Source: Guyanagaster necrorhizus
Taxonomy: Eukaryota; Basidiomycota; Agaricomycetes; Agaricales; Physalacriaceae
Direction: 5' to 3'
DNA length: 64,000 nt
Assembly (NCBI RefSeq): GCF_019112545.1
Contig: NW_025064880.1
Coordinates: 373,337 to 437,336 of the forward strand
This document shows positions 34,169-45,255 of this stretch, in pieces (the stretch's first letter is position 1; the number at the start of each line of letters is the position of its first letter). The translations under genes were made by a program, and so were the position numbers. Under the pieces are notes generated by a model, which did not search any database, was not told the origin of the DNA, and was given only the letters and a program-made list of their open reading frames with translations.

Positions 34169-35639
34169 ATGCAAAATTTACGGCTTTTCCGACTATTTGC
34201 ATCGTCGAAAGTGCCAGGACCGCGTTGGCAGAGCACCAATCCTCTGAAGTCAGAATATCTCGATATCCTTGGGGAGCGCCATGCGACGGACGACATAACA
34301 AATGTCACACCAGCCATCTTGTCTAAAATTCCGCTGCGCCTCCACAGTCAGGCTAATCATCCGCTGGGCACCTTGCGCTCCCTCATCGAGTCACATTTTC
34401 CCGACTATGCTCATTTGTCTTCCCTGTCGCCTTTGGTCACCCCCTTCAAAAATTTCGATGAACTCTCCTTCCCGAAGGACCATCCAGGGAGGGCTGTGAC
34501 CGACAGCTACTACATTAACAGAGGATTAATGTTGCGGACACACACATCCACGCATGAAGTCGAAGTCTTTGCGCAGGGGAAGACCAAATGGTTGTTGACA
34601 GCAGACGTGTACCGCCGCGACGAAATAGACGGGTCGCATTATCCTGTGTTCCACCAGATGGAGGGCGCATGCATCTGGTCTGCCGACGCATCCGGTATGA
34701 AGGAGGTCGAGGACGATAATGAACGTCTGTCCAGTCATTTGATCCGGTCGAACATCGTCATTGAGGATGTACCCCATCTTTCCCCCACGAATCCGGTCCA
34801 GCCAATGCATGATCCTTGTTATTCCGAGCTAGTCGCCAAAAATTTGAAGCTCTCGCTGAACAGCATGATTTTACATCTTTTCGGTGGTATTGGCGGCGCT
34901 ACTAAAGAAAATCCCTTGCGGATACGCTGGATCGAGACGTATTTCCCTTTTACGAGTCCCAGCTTTGAGGTTGAAGTATTCTTTGGAGGCAAATGGCTAG
35001 AAATCCTGGGATGTGGCGTGGTACGACAGGCCACTTTGGATACCGCTGGTGAGCATTCGAATTTCAGTCCTCTTACCGTTTCAGCTGCTCATACCTCAGC
35101 AGGCGTTCCTCATAAGATTGGCTGGGCATTCGGACTGGGTCTAGAGCGGATTGCGATGGTCCTCTATTCGATCCCTGACATCCGTCTGTTCTGGTCCACC
35201 GATACTCGGTTCTTATCCCAATTTAAGCAGGGGGAAATTAGTAAATTCAAGTCTTACTCAAAGTACCCTTCGTGCTTTAAGGATGTTAGTTTCTGGACCG
35301 CGGAAGATATCAGTGTCCATGAGAATGACTTCTGTGATCTTGTCCGCGACGTCGCTGGGGATCTAGTGGAAGATGTAAAGAAGGTGGGGACTTATATTTG
35401 CGGTCTAAGCGTCAGTTCTGACCAACAAACTAGCTTGACTCATTTGTCCACCCCAAAACGAATCGGACGAGCCTCTGTTATCGAATAAATTATCGGTCTA
35501 TGGATCGGTAGGTCTTAATTTTTGTGTATATGGTGTGTTCCAACAACCCCACAGCTCTTTGTCAAATGAAGAGGCAAATGGGGTCCAACAGGAAGTGGTC
35601 TCTCGACTGAAGGAGCGGTTCAGAGTAGAGATTCGTTGA
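34169..35639 (+). CDS. MSF1: Mitochondrial phenylalanine-tRNA ligase
   Basis: Three exons (34169-35383, 35434-35507, 35555-35639) give 457 residues. The first 25 residues (MQNLRLFRLFASSKVPGPRWQS) are basic and hydroxylated, like a mitochondrial presequence. The single-chain class II core shows 'TPFKNFDELSFPKDHPGRAVTDSYYIN', motif 2-like 'DVYRRDEIDGSHYPVFHQMEG' and motif 3 'GWAFGLGLERIAM'. The last part is the ferredoxin-fold anticodon-binding domain, completed only after splicing ('[31 protein letters not shown]'). If the intron at 35384 is ignored the frame reads into a false C-terminus ending at 35488. The gene converges on MGE1, with 99 nt between the stops. Confidence 0.94.
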
Positions 35640-35738
35640 TTAGCAAGTACTAACTACCTTACGTTCTAGCATCCTGAGTACATAATGGATTAACATCGCC
35701 ATTTCCCGACGTAAGGATCGAAGGCGTAACACCGTAGA

Positions 35739-36577
35739 TCATGATGTCTCCTGGGCCACTCCAACTTGTGCTGCTCTAAGAATACGATCCTTAATGGTGT
35801 ATCCATTTTTTTGACAATCGATGACTGTCCCGGCCACCTTCCCAGGTATCGGTGCTTGGTAGAGCGCCTCGTGACGATTAGGATCGAAAGGGTCACCAGT
35901 AGGGTCAAAAGGTTTGACGTGGTATTTGAACAGAGTCTGGAGAAGCTGACGCTGGGTCAATTCGACACCAGTGTAGAGCTCACGAAGGTGCGCTTCGGGA
36001 GGCTTTGTCGAAGCGGAGGCTTCATGCGAAGGTGGTGGTGAAGGAGAAGATGAGTCATCGGAAACAGGCATGTCTTCTATTGTTGAGGGTTCGAGGGCAG
36101 ACGCAGGCACTGACTTCAATGCCAGCGTGAGGACATCGACCGTCTCGAGCAAGTCAGAGGCGAAGCGGGTGATAGCAAAGTCCCGTGTCTGCTCCTTTTC
36201 TCGAGCAGCATTCCGCTGAAAGTTTATAAAGTCTGCTTGTAGGTATCGCAGTCGTCCCTGGACTTGTTCGTTAGCTTCAGTACTGGTCGAGACAACCGGA
36301 AACATACGGTCAAGTCAACGACTTCCTCCTCCTTTACCTTCAGCTTTGCGAGCTCCTCTACACATTTGGGCTTTTCAGCGGATGGGGCTTCCCCTTCCTT
36401 CACCTCCTCCTTCACCTCTTCAGCTACCTCTGGCTTTGCTTTTCCGTTATTGACACCGGAATAGTGACGCCGCCCGCGAAACGACAAAGAGTGCGTGAAA
36501 GCGGCAGAACGTGCAAGTGTTCTGGACGACAGCGAAGCCGTACAGGAACGAAAGAGCTGAAGAGTACACGAGCTCAT
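35739..36577 (-). CDS. MGE1: Mitochondrial GrpE nucleotide exchange factor
   Basis: Two exons (36577-36308 and 36257-35739) encode 262 residues. An Arg/Ser-rich presequence is followed by an acidic Lys/Glu linker, then the long GrpE helix ('LRYLQADFINFQRNAAREKEQTRDFAITRFASDLLETVDVL') and the C-terminal beta domain ('PFDPNRHEALYQAPIPGKVAGTVIDCQKNGYTIKDRILRAAQVGV'). MGE1 releases ADP from mitochondrial Hsp70 during import and folding. A Ser/Pro-rich loop of about 25 residues sits between helix and beta domain. The presequence and single GrpE domain fit the mitochondrial type. The gene diverges from the C1-THF synthase gene with 237 nt between the ATGs. Confidence 0.94.
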
Positions 36578-36814
36578 CGTCGTTCAGTTGGTGGCCTACC
36601 GGGATTGGGTAATTTTTGGGGGACGATCGTGGGAATATCCGGATCCTGTAGGCAACCAAAAAATTTTATTAATTTTTCTTTCGTCCGTTACTTGCCGTTT
36701 TCGTTCTTTCGAGCTAATCTAGGACTTTCTTGGTCTCCTTGGATTTTCTCAATCTTAACTATCTTTTCTGTCTTCACATGCTTACTATTCTTCTCAGACT
36801 GTAGCCCAGCTAAG
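36578..36814. promoter_or_regulatory. Divergent promoter MGE1 / C1-THF synthase
   Basis: 237 nt separate the start codons of two genes, both with mitochondrial presequences. The plus-strand half is CT/TTTC-rich between about 36660 and 36800, as is common upstream of strongly expressed fungal genes. No TATA box was recognised. Confidence 0.4.
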
Positions 36815-39800
36815 ATGCATCCCAATGTTCGGCATCTACGGCTACTCTACCAAACTATTGCAAATAACACGGCTCTCCGAAAGGGGCACGTCGCGCCGTA
36901 TCTCGCTTTTCGTCTCATTCGTCGCACGATGGCTGGTTCTGCAACCAAAATCGACGGTACTGCTATCGCCAAGTGCGTTCTTGCTACATTTATTTTTGTC
37001 GCTGTATTCGACTCACCTGTCTTGCTATAGATCTGTCCGCGATAGTGTAGCAGCCCGCATCAAGACGAAGCAAGCGACCTTCTCGCGATTTCAGCCTCTG
37101 CTAGCCATCATTCAAGCCGGCCAGCGCCCGGATTCATCAACGTATGTCCGGATGAAAGCAAAGGCTGCAGAGGAAGTTGGCATCAAGTTCAAGCATGTCG
37201 CACTTCCTGCTGAGGCTACCGTCGACGAGGTTGTGGGGGTCATTAAGCATCTCAATGACGACGAAAGCGTTAGCGGCATTCTGGTACAACTTCCTTTGGG
37301 CGAACATGTCACTCCTGAGGGTGAAAGACTGGTGACTGAGGCTGTCAGCCCCGAGAAGGACGTAGACGGGTGTGTGGACACTTGAGGCATATTTGTCTTA
37401 ATCTTTCAACGATATCATAGATTCCACGCGTATAATATTGGCCACCTTTCATCTCGGGCTTCCGATCCTGTCTTCGCACCCGGTACGCCTTCTGCAGTCA
37501 TTCGACTACTGGAAACCGCAGGCATCTCGATATCTGGTGCTCATGCTGTCGTACTTGGTCGTAGTGATATCGTGGGCAGTCCTGTGGCCTCGATGCTCAG
37601 ACACAAAGATGCGACGGTCACTCAGTGTCATAGCCGGACAAGGGATATCGAATCAATTGTATGAGCATCTTTAAAATTTGTATTAATACCTAAGCATTGC
37701 CGAAGGTCAAAACTGCCGATATTCTTGTAGCCGCCATCGGTAAACCAGAATTTGTTAAAGGATCTTGGATTAAGCCTGGTGCGGTTGTCATTGACGTTGG
37801 TATCAACTATATTCCTGGTAAGCTCGGCATATATCGCATCATTCATACTAACACAATATTAGATGCTACCAAGAAGTCCGGTCAGCGTCTCGTTGGGGAT
37901 GTGGAATACTCCACCGCATTCGAGGTTGCTTCATTTATCACACCGGTACCAGGCGGTGTTGGCCCTATGACTGTGGCAATGCTTATGGAAAACACTTTGA
38001 AGTCAGCGGAACGATTATGGCAAAAATCCAGGGATAGGAAAGTGAAACCATTGAAGCTCAACATTCTTGAGAAAGTTCCTAGTGACATCGAAATCGCCAT
38101 GGCGCAGACTCCCAAACTAGTCGCCGACCTCGCAAAAGAATTGGGACTGCTTCCCGACGAAGTGGAAAGTTATGGCAAATATAAAGCTAAAATCGAACTT
38201 AGCGTTCTGGATCGTTTAGCTCATCGTAAGGATGGAAAATACATCGTAATCTCCGGGTATGTCTAGTTGCAATGATGCGGCCACTGACAACTGATTTACT
38301 ATACAGAATTACCCCTACGCCTCTTGGGGAAGGCAAATCCACAACGACAATCGGTCTGGCGCAAGCATTGGGTGCCGAATTGGGGCGACCAGCATTCGCA
38401 TGTGTCCGTCAACCAAGTCAAGGACCTACCTTTGGAATTAAGGGCGGTGCTGCCGGCGGAGGATACAGTCAAGTTATTCCCATGGATGAGGTGAATATTT
38501 CCTTCGCAATTCATGTGTACATTTTTCCTGACCTGGGTACAGTTCAATCTTCATCTAACAGGTGACATTCATGCTGTGACAGCAGCGAATAACTTACTCG
38601 GTATGCATATTACACTTTGCCTATAACTGAACTAAAGGTGGCCCCAGCGGCTGCTCTCGACGCTCGTATATTTCATGAGGCCACACAATCAGATAAGGTT
38701 TGCTCATGAACATTGGAAGAGAAAGTCGGCTCAAGTCTATTTTAGGCTCTTTTTAGCCGCCTAGTTCCTATGAAGAAGGGTAAACGCGAATTTGCGCCTT
38801 TAATGTTCAAGCGTCTGAAAAAGCTGGGCATCGATAAGACCGATCCGAACTCTTTGACACCCGAAGAAATCACTCGCTTTGCTCGTCTTGATGTTGATTT
38901 GGATACTATCACATGGAACCGAGTCCTCGACACAAACGACCGCTTTTTGCGTAAGATCACGATTGGTCAGAATACCACTGAGCAGGGACACGAGCGTGTC
39001 ACTGGGTTCGATATTGCCGTAGCGAGCGAATGCATGGCTGTCCTGGCCCTTACTACTGGTCTTGAAGACATGAAGGAACGTCTCGGAGCGATGGTGGTCG
39101 CCACAAGTAGACAAGGGGACGCTATCACCGCCGACGATATCGGTGTTTCAGGCGCTCTTGCCGTTCTTCTTAAGGATGCTATCAAGCCCAACCTAATGCA
39201 AACACTACAGGTCTGAATATCATCTTTGTCTGAAACTGCTCTATTTATCATGGCATTAGGGAACTCCGGTTTTCGTCCATGCAGGACCTTTTGCCAACAT
39301 CGCTCATGGAAACTCTTCCATTCTTGCTGATCGCGTGGCCCTCAAGCTGGCGGGCACCGAGGAAGGTGATTCCTCTGATCGCGTTGGCTATGTCCTCACC
39401 GAGGGTGGTTTTGGGGCTGATATGGGTATGGAGAAGTTCTGCAACATCAAATGCCGAGTCAGCGGCCTTATGCCTGATGCAACCATCGTTGTTGCGACCA
39501 CCCGTGCCCTGAAAATGCATGGCGGCGGCCCTGACGTAACGCCTGGAAAGCCTCTCCACGAGACATATACCAAGGAGGACCTTGTCACGTTAAAGGAAGG
39601 ATGCAAGAACTTGGTCAAACACATCCAGAACTCTAAGAAATTCGGAATTAAGGTCTTGGTCGCTATTAACCAGTTTGCGTGGGTAGCTTGTTTATCATAC
39701 TTGAGGGCGTTATTGAATCTGGGCATTTAGATCCGACACACCTGCGGAGCTTGCTCTCGTTCGCAATGAGGCTCTTGGCGGAGGTGCCGACGCTGCTGTT

Positions 39801-40409
39801 GTGAGCAACCATTGGGCTGAGGGTGGCGCTGGTGCTCGTGCTTTGGCCGAAGCTGTGATTGCCACCTGCGAAGGTCCTTCGCAGTTCAGATATCTCTATG
39901 ATCTGGATTTGCCGATCGCTGAGAAGATCTCTGTCATATCTAAGGAGATCTATGGCGCGGATGGTATTGAGCTTAGTGAGCTCGCTCAGAAACAAATTGA
40001 TACCTATACTCGTCAGGGCTACCAGGGTCTTCCTAGTGAGTTTATATCGTTGATCATATAATGGCGTCGCCTTATCCCTTCCTAGTCTGCATGGCCAAGA
40101 CCCAGTACTCATTCTCCCATGACCCTAAACTCAAAGGAGTACCTACTGGTGTGTTCTCTTATATTCATCTCCCTCGTTGTCTCAGCATTATCTTCACAGG
40201 CTTTACGATTCCTATTCGGTCAGTACGACTGTCGGCCGGTGCAGGGTTCTTGTCTCCTATCCTCGGGGACATGCAGACCATGCCCGGTCTTGGAACACGT
40301 CCAGGTGAGTAGCTATTTTTTGTGCAATGAACTGCCAATGGAGCCGTGTGCAGGATTCTGGGAAGTCGGATTAGACCCCGAATCTGGTAGAGCTGTGGGT
40401 TTGTTCTAG
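36815..40409 (+). CDS. MIS1: C-1-tetrahydrofolate synthase, trifunctional (MTHFD1-like)
   Basis: Fourteen exons (36815-36972, 37031-37369, 37421-37658, 37706-37817, 37863-38256, 38307-38490, 38543-38600, 38648-38697, 38746-39210, 39260-39678, 39731-40035, 40086-40148, 40200-40304, 40354-40409) encode 981 residues; yeast Mis1 has 975. Residues about 45-345 are the 5,10-methylene-THF dehydrogenase/cyclohydrolase ('[14 protein letters not shown]', '[11 protein letters not shown]', '[15 protein letters not shown]', '[13 protein letters not shown]'). The remainder is 10-formyl-THF synthetase ('[16 protein letters not shown]' ATP site, '[12 protein letters not shown]'). It interconverts one-carbon folate units for purine and formyl-Met-tRNA synthesis. 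Residues 1-38 are an Arg-rich presequence; a second in-frame ATG at 36929 ([10 protein letters not shown]) could start a cytosolic form, so it may correspond to yeast MIS1 and ADE3 together. Confidence 0.95.
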
Positions 40410-41415
40410 ATCTTTATGGCCGGGAAGGCCGCTCGTATGGGCTGCTGTCAACAAGCATCAAGTCTGTGCATCTTCATCAGTAGCATAGACTCGCAAAGCC
40501 GTCTCAACACGGAGGACTCTGCTCAATGTGGAGATGAAGAGCACTTAGAATTACTAATTAGATCTAGGCTTGCACGTAGAGATAGACATGATATCTAGGA
40601 GAGAGTAGAGTATTCGTTGTAGACAATGTCGGCATTTGCCGCAAGCAGAGATTTTACAATAATTGACTCTGTTTCACCGACAATCATGAAAAGACTTGGC
40701 GAAATCAGCATTTTCTCCTCACGCTCATTATGTTCGCCTTTTCTATTTGTTACTTATGTTCCCTCAAAAAGTCACATTAGTCATTTTATATTCACATGCT
40801 GTTCATGCACCCCGACATTGGTGCATACTCTTCCGTGTTTGTTGCTGCCTCGCCGGAAGTCGACGCCGACCCACGATATCAGGGAGGGTATCTGCAGCCC
40901 ATCGCACAACTTGGGGAGGCCTCGAAGACAGCTTGTGACCCGGAAGTGGCGAGGGAGCTCTGGCAGACGAGTGAGAAAATTGTGGAAGGAATGCTTTCCC
41001 TTTCTTGAATGACGGTCATCTGGAATCGAGCTGCCTGCCTAGTAATTCGACTTGATTCCTTGGAAATCTTGTCTTATTTGACCATTCTCGTTTCTTCCAC
41101 GCAAATATATGATGTGATGCCATGCAGGACATTCTATATCTGCAATCGTGAAGCATGCGGGCTCTTCGACATTATTCATGGTGCCTTGGTCGGGGTCTGT
41201 ACGGTATTTTGTTGAATCCAATCGCGCCTGAGGTACCTGAGTGCGCGTATATAAATACAACCGGTAATCGTCCCATGTATCCGTTGAAGACCATGGGAAC
41301 GAAGTAGCTACAGGGTCCGAAATTTTTAGCTTTTCACACTAGCGCGACCTTAGAATTTATCTTCCCAGTAATGCTACACGAATATGACAATATGTTATTA
41401 CTTCTCTTATTATAT
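40410..41415. other. Gene-poor gap containing an SDR remnant
   Basis: About 1 kb between the convergent C1-THF synthase and FBP1 genes. Apart from the dehydrogenase tail at 40796-41008 it holds only short open frames without recognisable motifs. Confidence 0.4.
40796..41008 (+). pseudogene. C-terminal remnant of a short-chain dehydrogenase/reductase
   Basis: Seventy codons match the tail of retinol-dehydrogenase-like SDRs common in mushrooms: 'GAYSSVFVAASPEVDADPRYQGGYLQPIAQ' followed by 'DPEVARELWQTSEKIVEGML' and a stop. The upstream part of such a protein (the TGxxxGIG cofactor site and YxxxK catalytic site) is absent between here and the preceding gene ending at 40409. The fragment is therefore most likely the surviving 3' end of a deleted or rearranged gene. 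A small spliced gene with an unseen 5' part is less likely. Confidence 0.6.
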
Positions 41416-42739
41416 CTATGATTCGGTTAAGGATGGATCCTGATAGAACTTCATCAAGTCTTGAACGTCTTCCTTGCTTCCCAGGAAAACTGAGCACCGC
41501 TGGTGAATCCCAGTAGGCACAATGTCAAGGATACGCTGAGTTCCAGTTGTGGCAATACCTCCGGCCTTGAACAACAGGATAAGCTGAGAAACACTCAATG
41601 TCACAGTACATACCTGCTCGGTCAAAAAGGCCATAGGGAATGCCTCATAAAGCAATCTGAGTTTACCGTTCTTGCTCTTCTTATCGTCAGGGTACCCAAA
41701 GATACCGCCGTACAATAAGGTGCGGTGAACATCAGCAACCATGGAACCGATGTACCGAGAGCTATATGGAGCTTTAGGAGGTGCAGGGTATTTGATTGAT
41801 TTCAGGTAGGCGTTGACAGGAGGATGGAAATACATGGCGTTCCCTTCGTTGAAGGAATAAATCTTCCCGCGATGGGGAATCTGGATCTATAGTTTCATGG
41901 GTAAACATTAAGATAAAATTGAATTGAAAACGGCGCACGTCAGGGTGGGTGAGAATGAATTCTCCCAGGGAGGCATCCAACGTATATCCATTGACACCCT
42001 GTCCGGTTGACAAAACGAGGTTTGCCGATGATCCATACCTGGGGAACGGTATGAAAGACGCATCACAGAGGGACACAGGACGTACATGGTATAGCCTGCC
42101 GCAACCATTTCACTGCCAGGTCTCAGGACATCCTGAACACTAGCGGAGCCGTCGATATCCTGTCATCAGGGTTGAGTGGTGCCCTAGGAGACAATAATAA
42201 TAATACGCACCACTTTGTATATCCCGAAGATAGTTCCAATGTTAACACCAGCATCAATGTTGCTGCTACCGTCAAGGGGGTCAAATACGACACAGTATCT
42301 GCCACGGTTTTTTTCCTCGATGATAATCGCATCTTCTAGCTCCTCCGACACCAGAACGGCGGTCTTGCCGGAAGCCCGGAGAGCATTGACCATGATATCG
42401 TTGGAGAGGACGTCAAGCTTCTTTTGATCCTCGCCTTGAACGTTGGTTTCTCCAGCCAAACCGACCCTAAACACGCTCGTGTGAGATTCGATAAGACAGA
42501 CGGCAGCGACGTACAGGTTAATGAGTCGGGCCTTCCGAACATTGGTAGCAATAAATTTCGAGGTAACCTGGATGGCGGTCAGCAACAAAGTAAGGTCGCC
42601 GGTCGCCGCTGGCCCTAGGCGCATCTGATCGTTGAGGACATGGCTACCAGGAGCGTGAGCGACGTCGAGCAAGGGGGACAAGGAAGAGATACCGGGTGAG
42701 GGTGATGAGATCAGTGCTAGGGGGCTCCTCGTTGGACAT
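41416..42739 (-). CDS. FBP1: Fructose-1,6-bisphosphatase
   Basis: Seven exons (42739-42693, 42643-42515, 42466-42211, 42159-42086, 42038-41939, 41886-41614, 41565-41416) encode 342 residues. The active-site signature '[20 protein letters not shown]' is present, as are '[20 protein letters not shown]' (metal and AMP-site region), '[16 protein letters not shown]' and '[20 protein letters not shown]'. It removes the 1-phosphate from fructose-1,6-bisphosphate, the committed step of gluconeogenesis, in the cytosol. In yeast the gene is glucose-repressed. The upstream region has a CCGGGG element (42905-42910) and other C4/G4 runs that could bind Mig1/CreA-like repressors. The last exon ends 'DPSLTES'. 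Confidence 0.96.
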
Positions 42740-43018
42740 GGCAGCAGAGAATGCAGAGGCAGTACGATAGAGTCGTTAAATAATAAACGTGCGGATGGAA
42801 TCGGACAATGGTGGGACGTAGATTATCCGTTCCCCGTCACGTTGCTTTAAATAGGAGAACGGGGAGATCAATTGCTATCACGTGCCTTCCCCACACGGGG
42901 CTAACCGGGGAACTGACAACATAGTACTCCCCCGTCAACGGGTCGACGGCTTCCTAATCATTCCATTACAGCTACTTACATAGATCTCTTTAATAATGGC
43001 TTTCGTATACCCACCTTG
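42740..43018. promoter_or_regulatory. FBP1 upstream region with CACGTG and CCGGGG elements
   Basis: This 279-nt region lies upstream of FBP1 and downstream of the C2H2 gene (same strand). It has a CACGTG palindrome at 42879-42884, a CCGGGG at 42905-42910 that fits the Mig1/CreA consensus SYGGRG, and a T-rich 'TTTAAATA' near 42846. Several CCCCG/CGGGG runs flank these. Regulation by carbon source is inferred from the gene's role and not shown by the sequence. Confidence 0.4.
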
Positions 43019-44977
43019 TTACCTCTTCCTCTTCTCTCCCGTCGCGACAGTGTCCTTGCCCCGTCGCGTCCGCAGTGGCACCGGGAAAGTGTCGCTGTCA
43101 TCGTCTTCCCTATCTGTACTGTCCTCCAATGCGGCCCGATCCTCCCCATCGCCCAATCCCCTGATCCCACTCGTATTGGGTCCGATGGTATCACGTCGTT
43201 CTAGTTCATCACCAGAATCATCTTCCAGCTCGTCTTCCTCTTCTTCCTCTTCCTCGTATCCACGAGACTGGGCTTGTGCAATAGCGGCTGCTATTTCAGC
43301 ACTGATACTTGCAACCCGTACTTCCAGCGCCTCTTCAGCACCTGTCTGTGGTGGAGGAGCAGCCAAGGCGGCACCACCTGCATGAAACAGTGCAGATATC
43401 GTCCGTACTGATTCTGCGAGTGCTTGATCGTCGTCGCTACTGTCTTCCACCCGTCGCCTCTTCGACTTGAAATTGTACTTCCTGAAGCAGGCTCGTGCAT
43501 TAGTCTAAGAATGTCTCCATCGTGTCATACGTATACATACATGTTAGGGTCTGGCGTCCAATTTGGATCATGAGTCCGCATATGCTGATTTAGAGTCGTT
43601 CGCCGCGTAAATGTTTTCTCGCAGTTAGCATCTTCGCATTTGTATGGTCGTTTGCCAGTATGGGTTCTCCGATGGCGGGCTAGACTACTCGAGTCACTAA
43701 AGGTTTTGCCGCACGCCGGATATTCACAGCAGTGCGGTTTTTCCCCAGTGTGCACCCGAGAATGGACATGTAAAGCCGAACGCTGTCAGAATGTCCCAGC
43801 TCATCAGCACACCACGGTAGCGGAACAAATCAGGGCCACATGCCTGAATGAATGTCTTGCCACAGTTGGTATAGTCGCAAACGAATGGCCTTTCACCTGT
43901 GTGTATCCTTGTATGCCTAGCAAGGTCACTACGTCGTGTGAAGGACTTATTACAGTTTTCATGGTCGCAAGGATACATGTGATTGGGTCCTTTCTCCTTT
44001 TCAGTCTTTTTGCCCTTCTTGTTGTTGCCATTAGATAATGTGACAGCAGAGGTGGATGCAACGGGTTGCGAGACAACAGTTCGATTCACCTGCGTTAGAA
44101 CGGATGACGGAGTCGGAGGGCGAGGCTGGGAATCCGAAATAGGCCGGACATGGGAGACGACGGGCGAGGAATCAGGCGAGGACGGGCCGTGAGCATTGCG
44201 GTGTTCGAGTTCTGGGTCGTATTGACCTGATAGCTGCGTCAGTATATCATTTATATCGGTAAATTCACCAGGTAAAGACGCCGGTGGATCGTTGTCTGGT
44301 CGAGAAGGTGGGATAGGGTGGCTGGGCCCGTCAACGTCGCTGTCGCTATGGCCATCTGAATAGAGATAGTCGGTGTCTGGTGGCTGGCTACCGCGTTCCC
44401 CCCGCCCGGTGGATTTATGAGGACTCTCGGAGGACTCTCCGGCAGTCAGCGAATGAAAGGCAGGTGCTGTTCGTGTGTTCTTCTGTCCCTTCTCAGCCAA
44501 TGCGGCAGCTCGCTGTCGAGCGAATTCTGGATCTTTCGCTGCCAGTTCCTGAGCCGCACGTTCATTCTCCGCGGCCTGAGCGTGTGCTGCATTTAGCACG
44601 GCAGCTAATCCGCTGAGATCTATGCTAGCCAAGCTGGAGAGATTGTCATTCCCACCGTCACCTTCTCCATCTCGAGATTGTCCCAGGTTAGCTTGATGTT
44701 GCTGAGCGGCTGCACTGAGCAAAGCCGCAGATGCAGCGGAAGCATTCTGGTTGAGTAAGGTAGCAATTTCACGCTCGAGTATTTCGACGGAGAAGGGCTC
44801 AGAGGTGGAGAGAGAAGGTAGGTGGCCACTGGACTTTTGCAGAGGCGACAGGATGGCATTTGGCGTGCTGTCTTGGGTCTGGTCATTGTTGTTGGAATTT
44901 ATGGCGTCGTCATCATCGTCGATAGTATGGTCGTGAACGACGTCGGATAAATCAAGCGCAGGTTCCTCGTGGTCCAT
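43019..44977 (-). CDS. C2H2 zinc-finger transcription factor, four fingers
   Basis: Three exons (44977-43844, 43782-43541, 43481-43019) encode 612 residues. The acidic/Ser-rich N-terminal 330 residues include an Ala/Gln-rich stretch. Four TFIIIA-type fingers follow in tandem ('[25 protein letters not shown]', '[25 protein letters not shown]', then CCEYPAC... and KCEDANC...), joined by TGE/TGK linkers. The C-terminus is basic, then strongly acidic (E-run), and ends '[13 protein letters not shown]'. The second finger is interrupted by an intron with a GC donor (43783-43843); only that splice gives the correct C-x4-C-x12-H-x3-H spacing. The tandem TGE-linked fingers suggest sequence-specific DNA binding; the targets are unknown. 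It diverges from the Pmp3-like gene. Confidence 0.9.
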
Positions 44978-45188
44978 GCTAGCTCCAATCGCGGCGGTGA
45001 TATCGAGTCTGACAAAGAGAGAGGACTAGTCAGCAAAGAAAAGTGTAGAATGAAGGATATTCAACTGCAGAATACCTTTGGAATGGCGCAGAGGTAAGGA
45101 AGAGGATAATGTGATGGTGGATAAGGGCAGAGCCTTGGGCCTGGTTGGCCTATGGTTGAGAAAGAATCTGGGTTCCGAATACGCATGC

Positions 45189-45194
45189 CACGTG
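45189..45194. promoter_or_regulatory. CACGTG E-box between C2H2 factor and Pmp3-like gene
   Basis: A perfect CACGTG lies 62 nt upstream of the Pmp3-like ATG (45256) and 211 nt upstream of the C2H2 gene start (44977). The 278-nt divergent region holds no gene. Confidence 0.4.
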
Positions 45195-45255
45195 CTCGGA
45201 GCTGCCCCTGAATTTCATTTTTATCGTCACCTCACCTTCGACCACCATCACCATC

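Noticed and set aside
34169..35488. Apparent premature or altered C-terminus of the Phe-tRNA synthetase
   Set aside because: The frame shift disappears when introns 35384-35433 and 35508-35554 are removed; the anticodon-binding domain is then complete.
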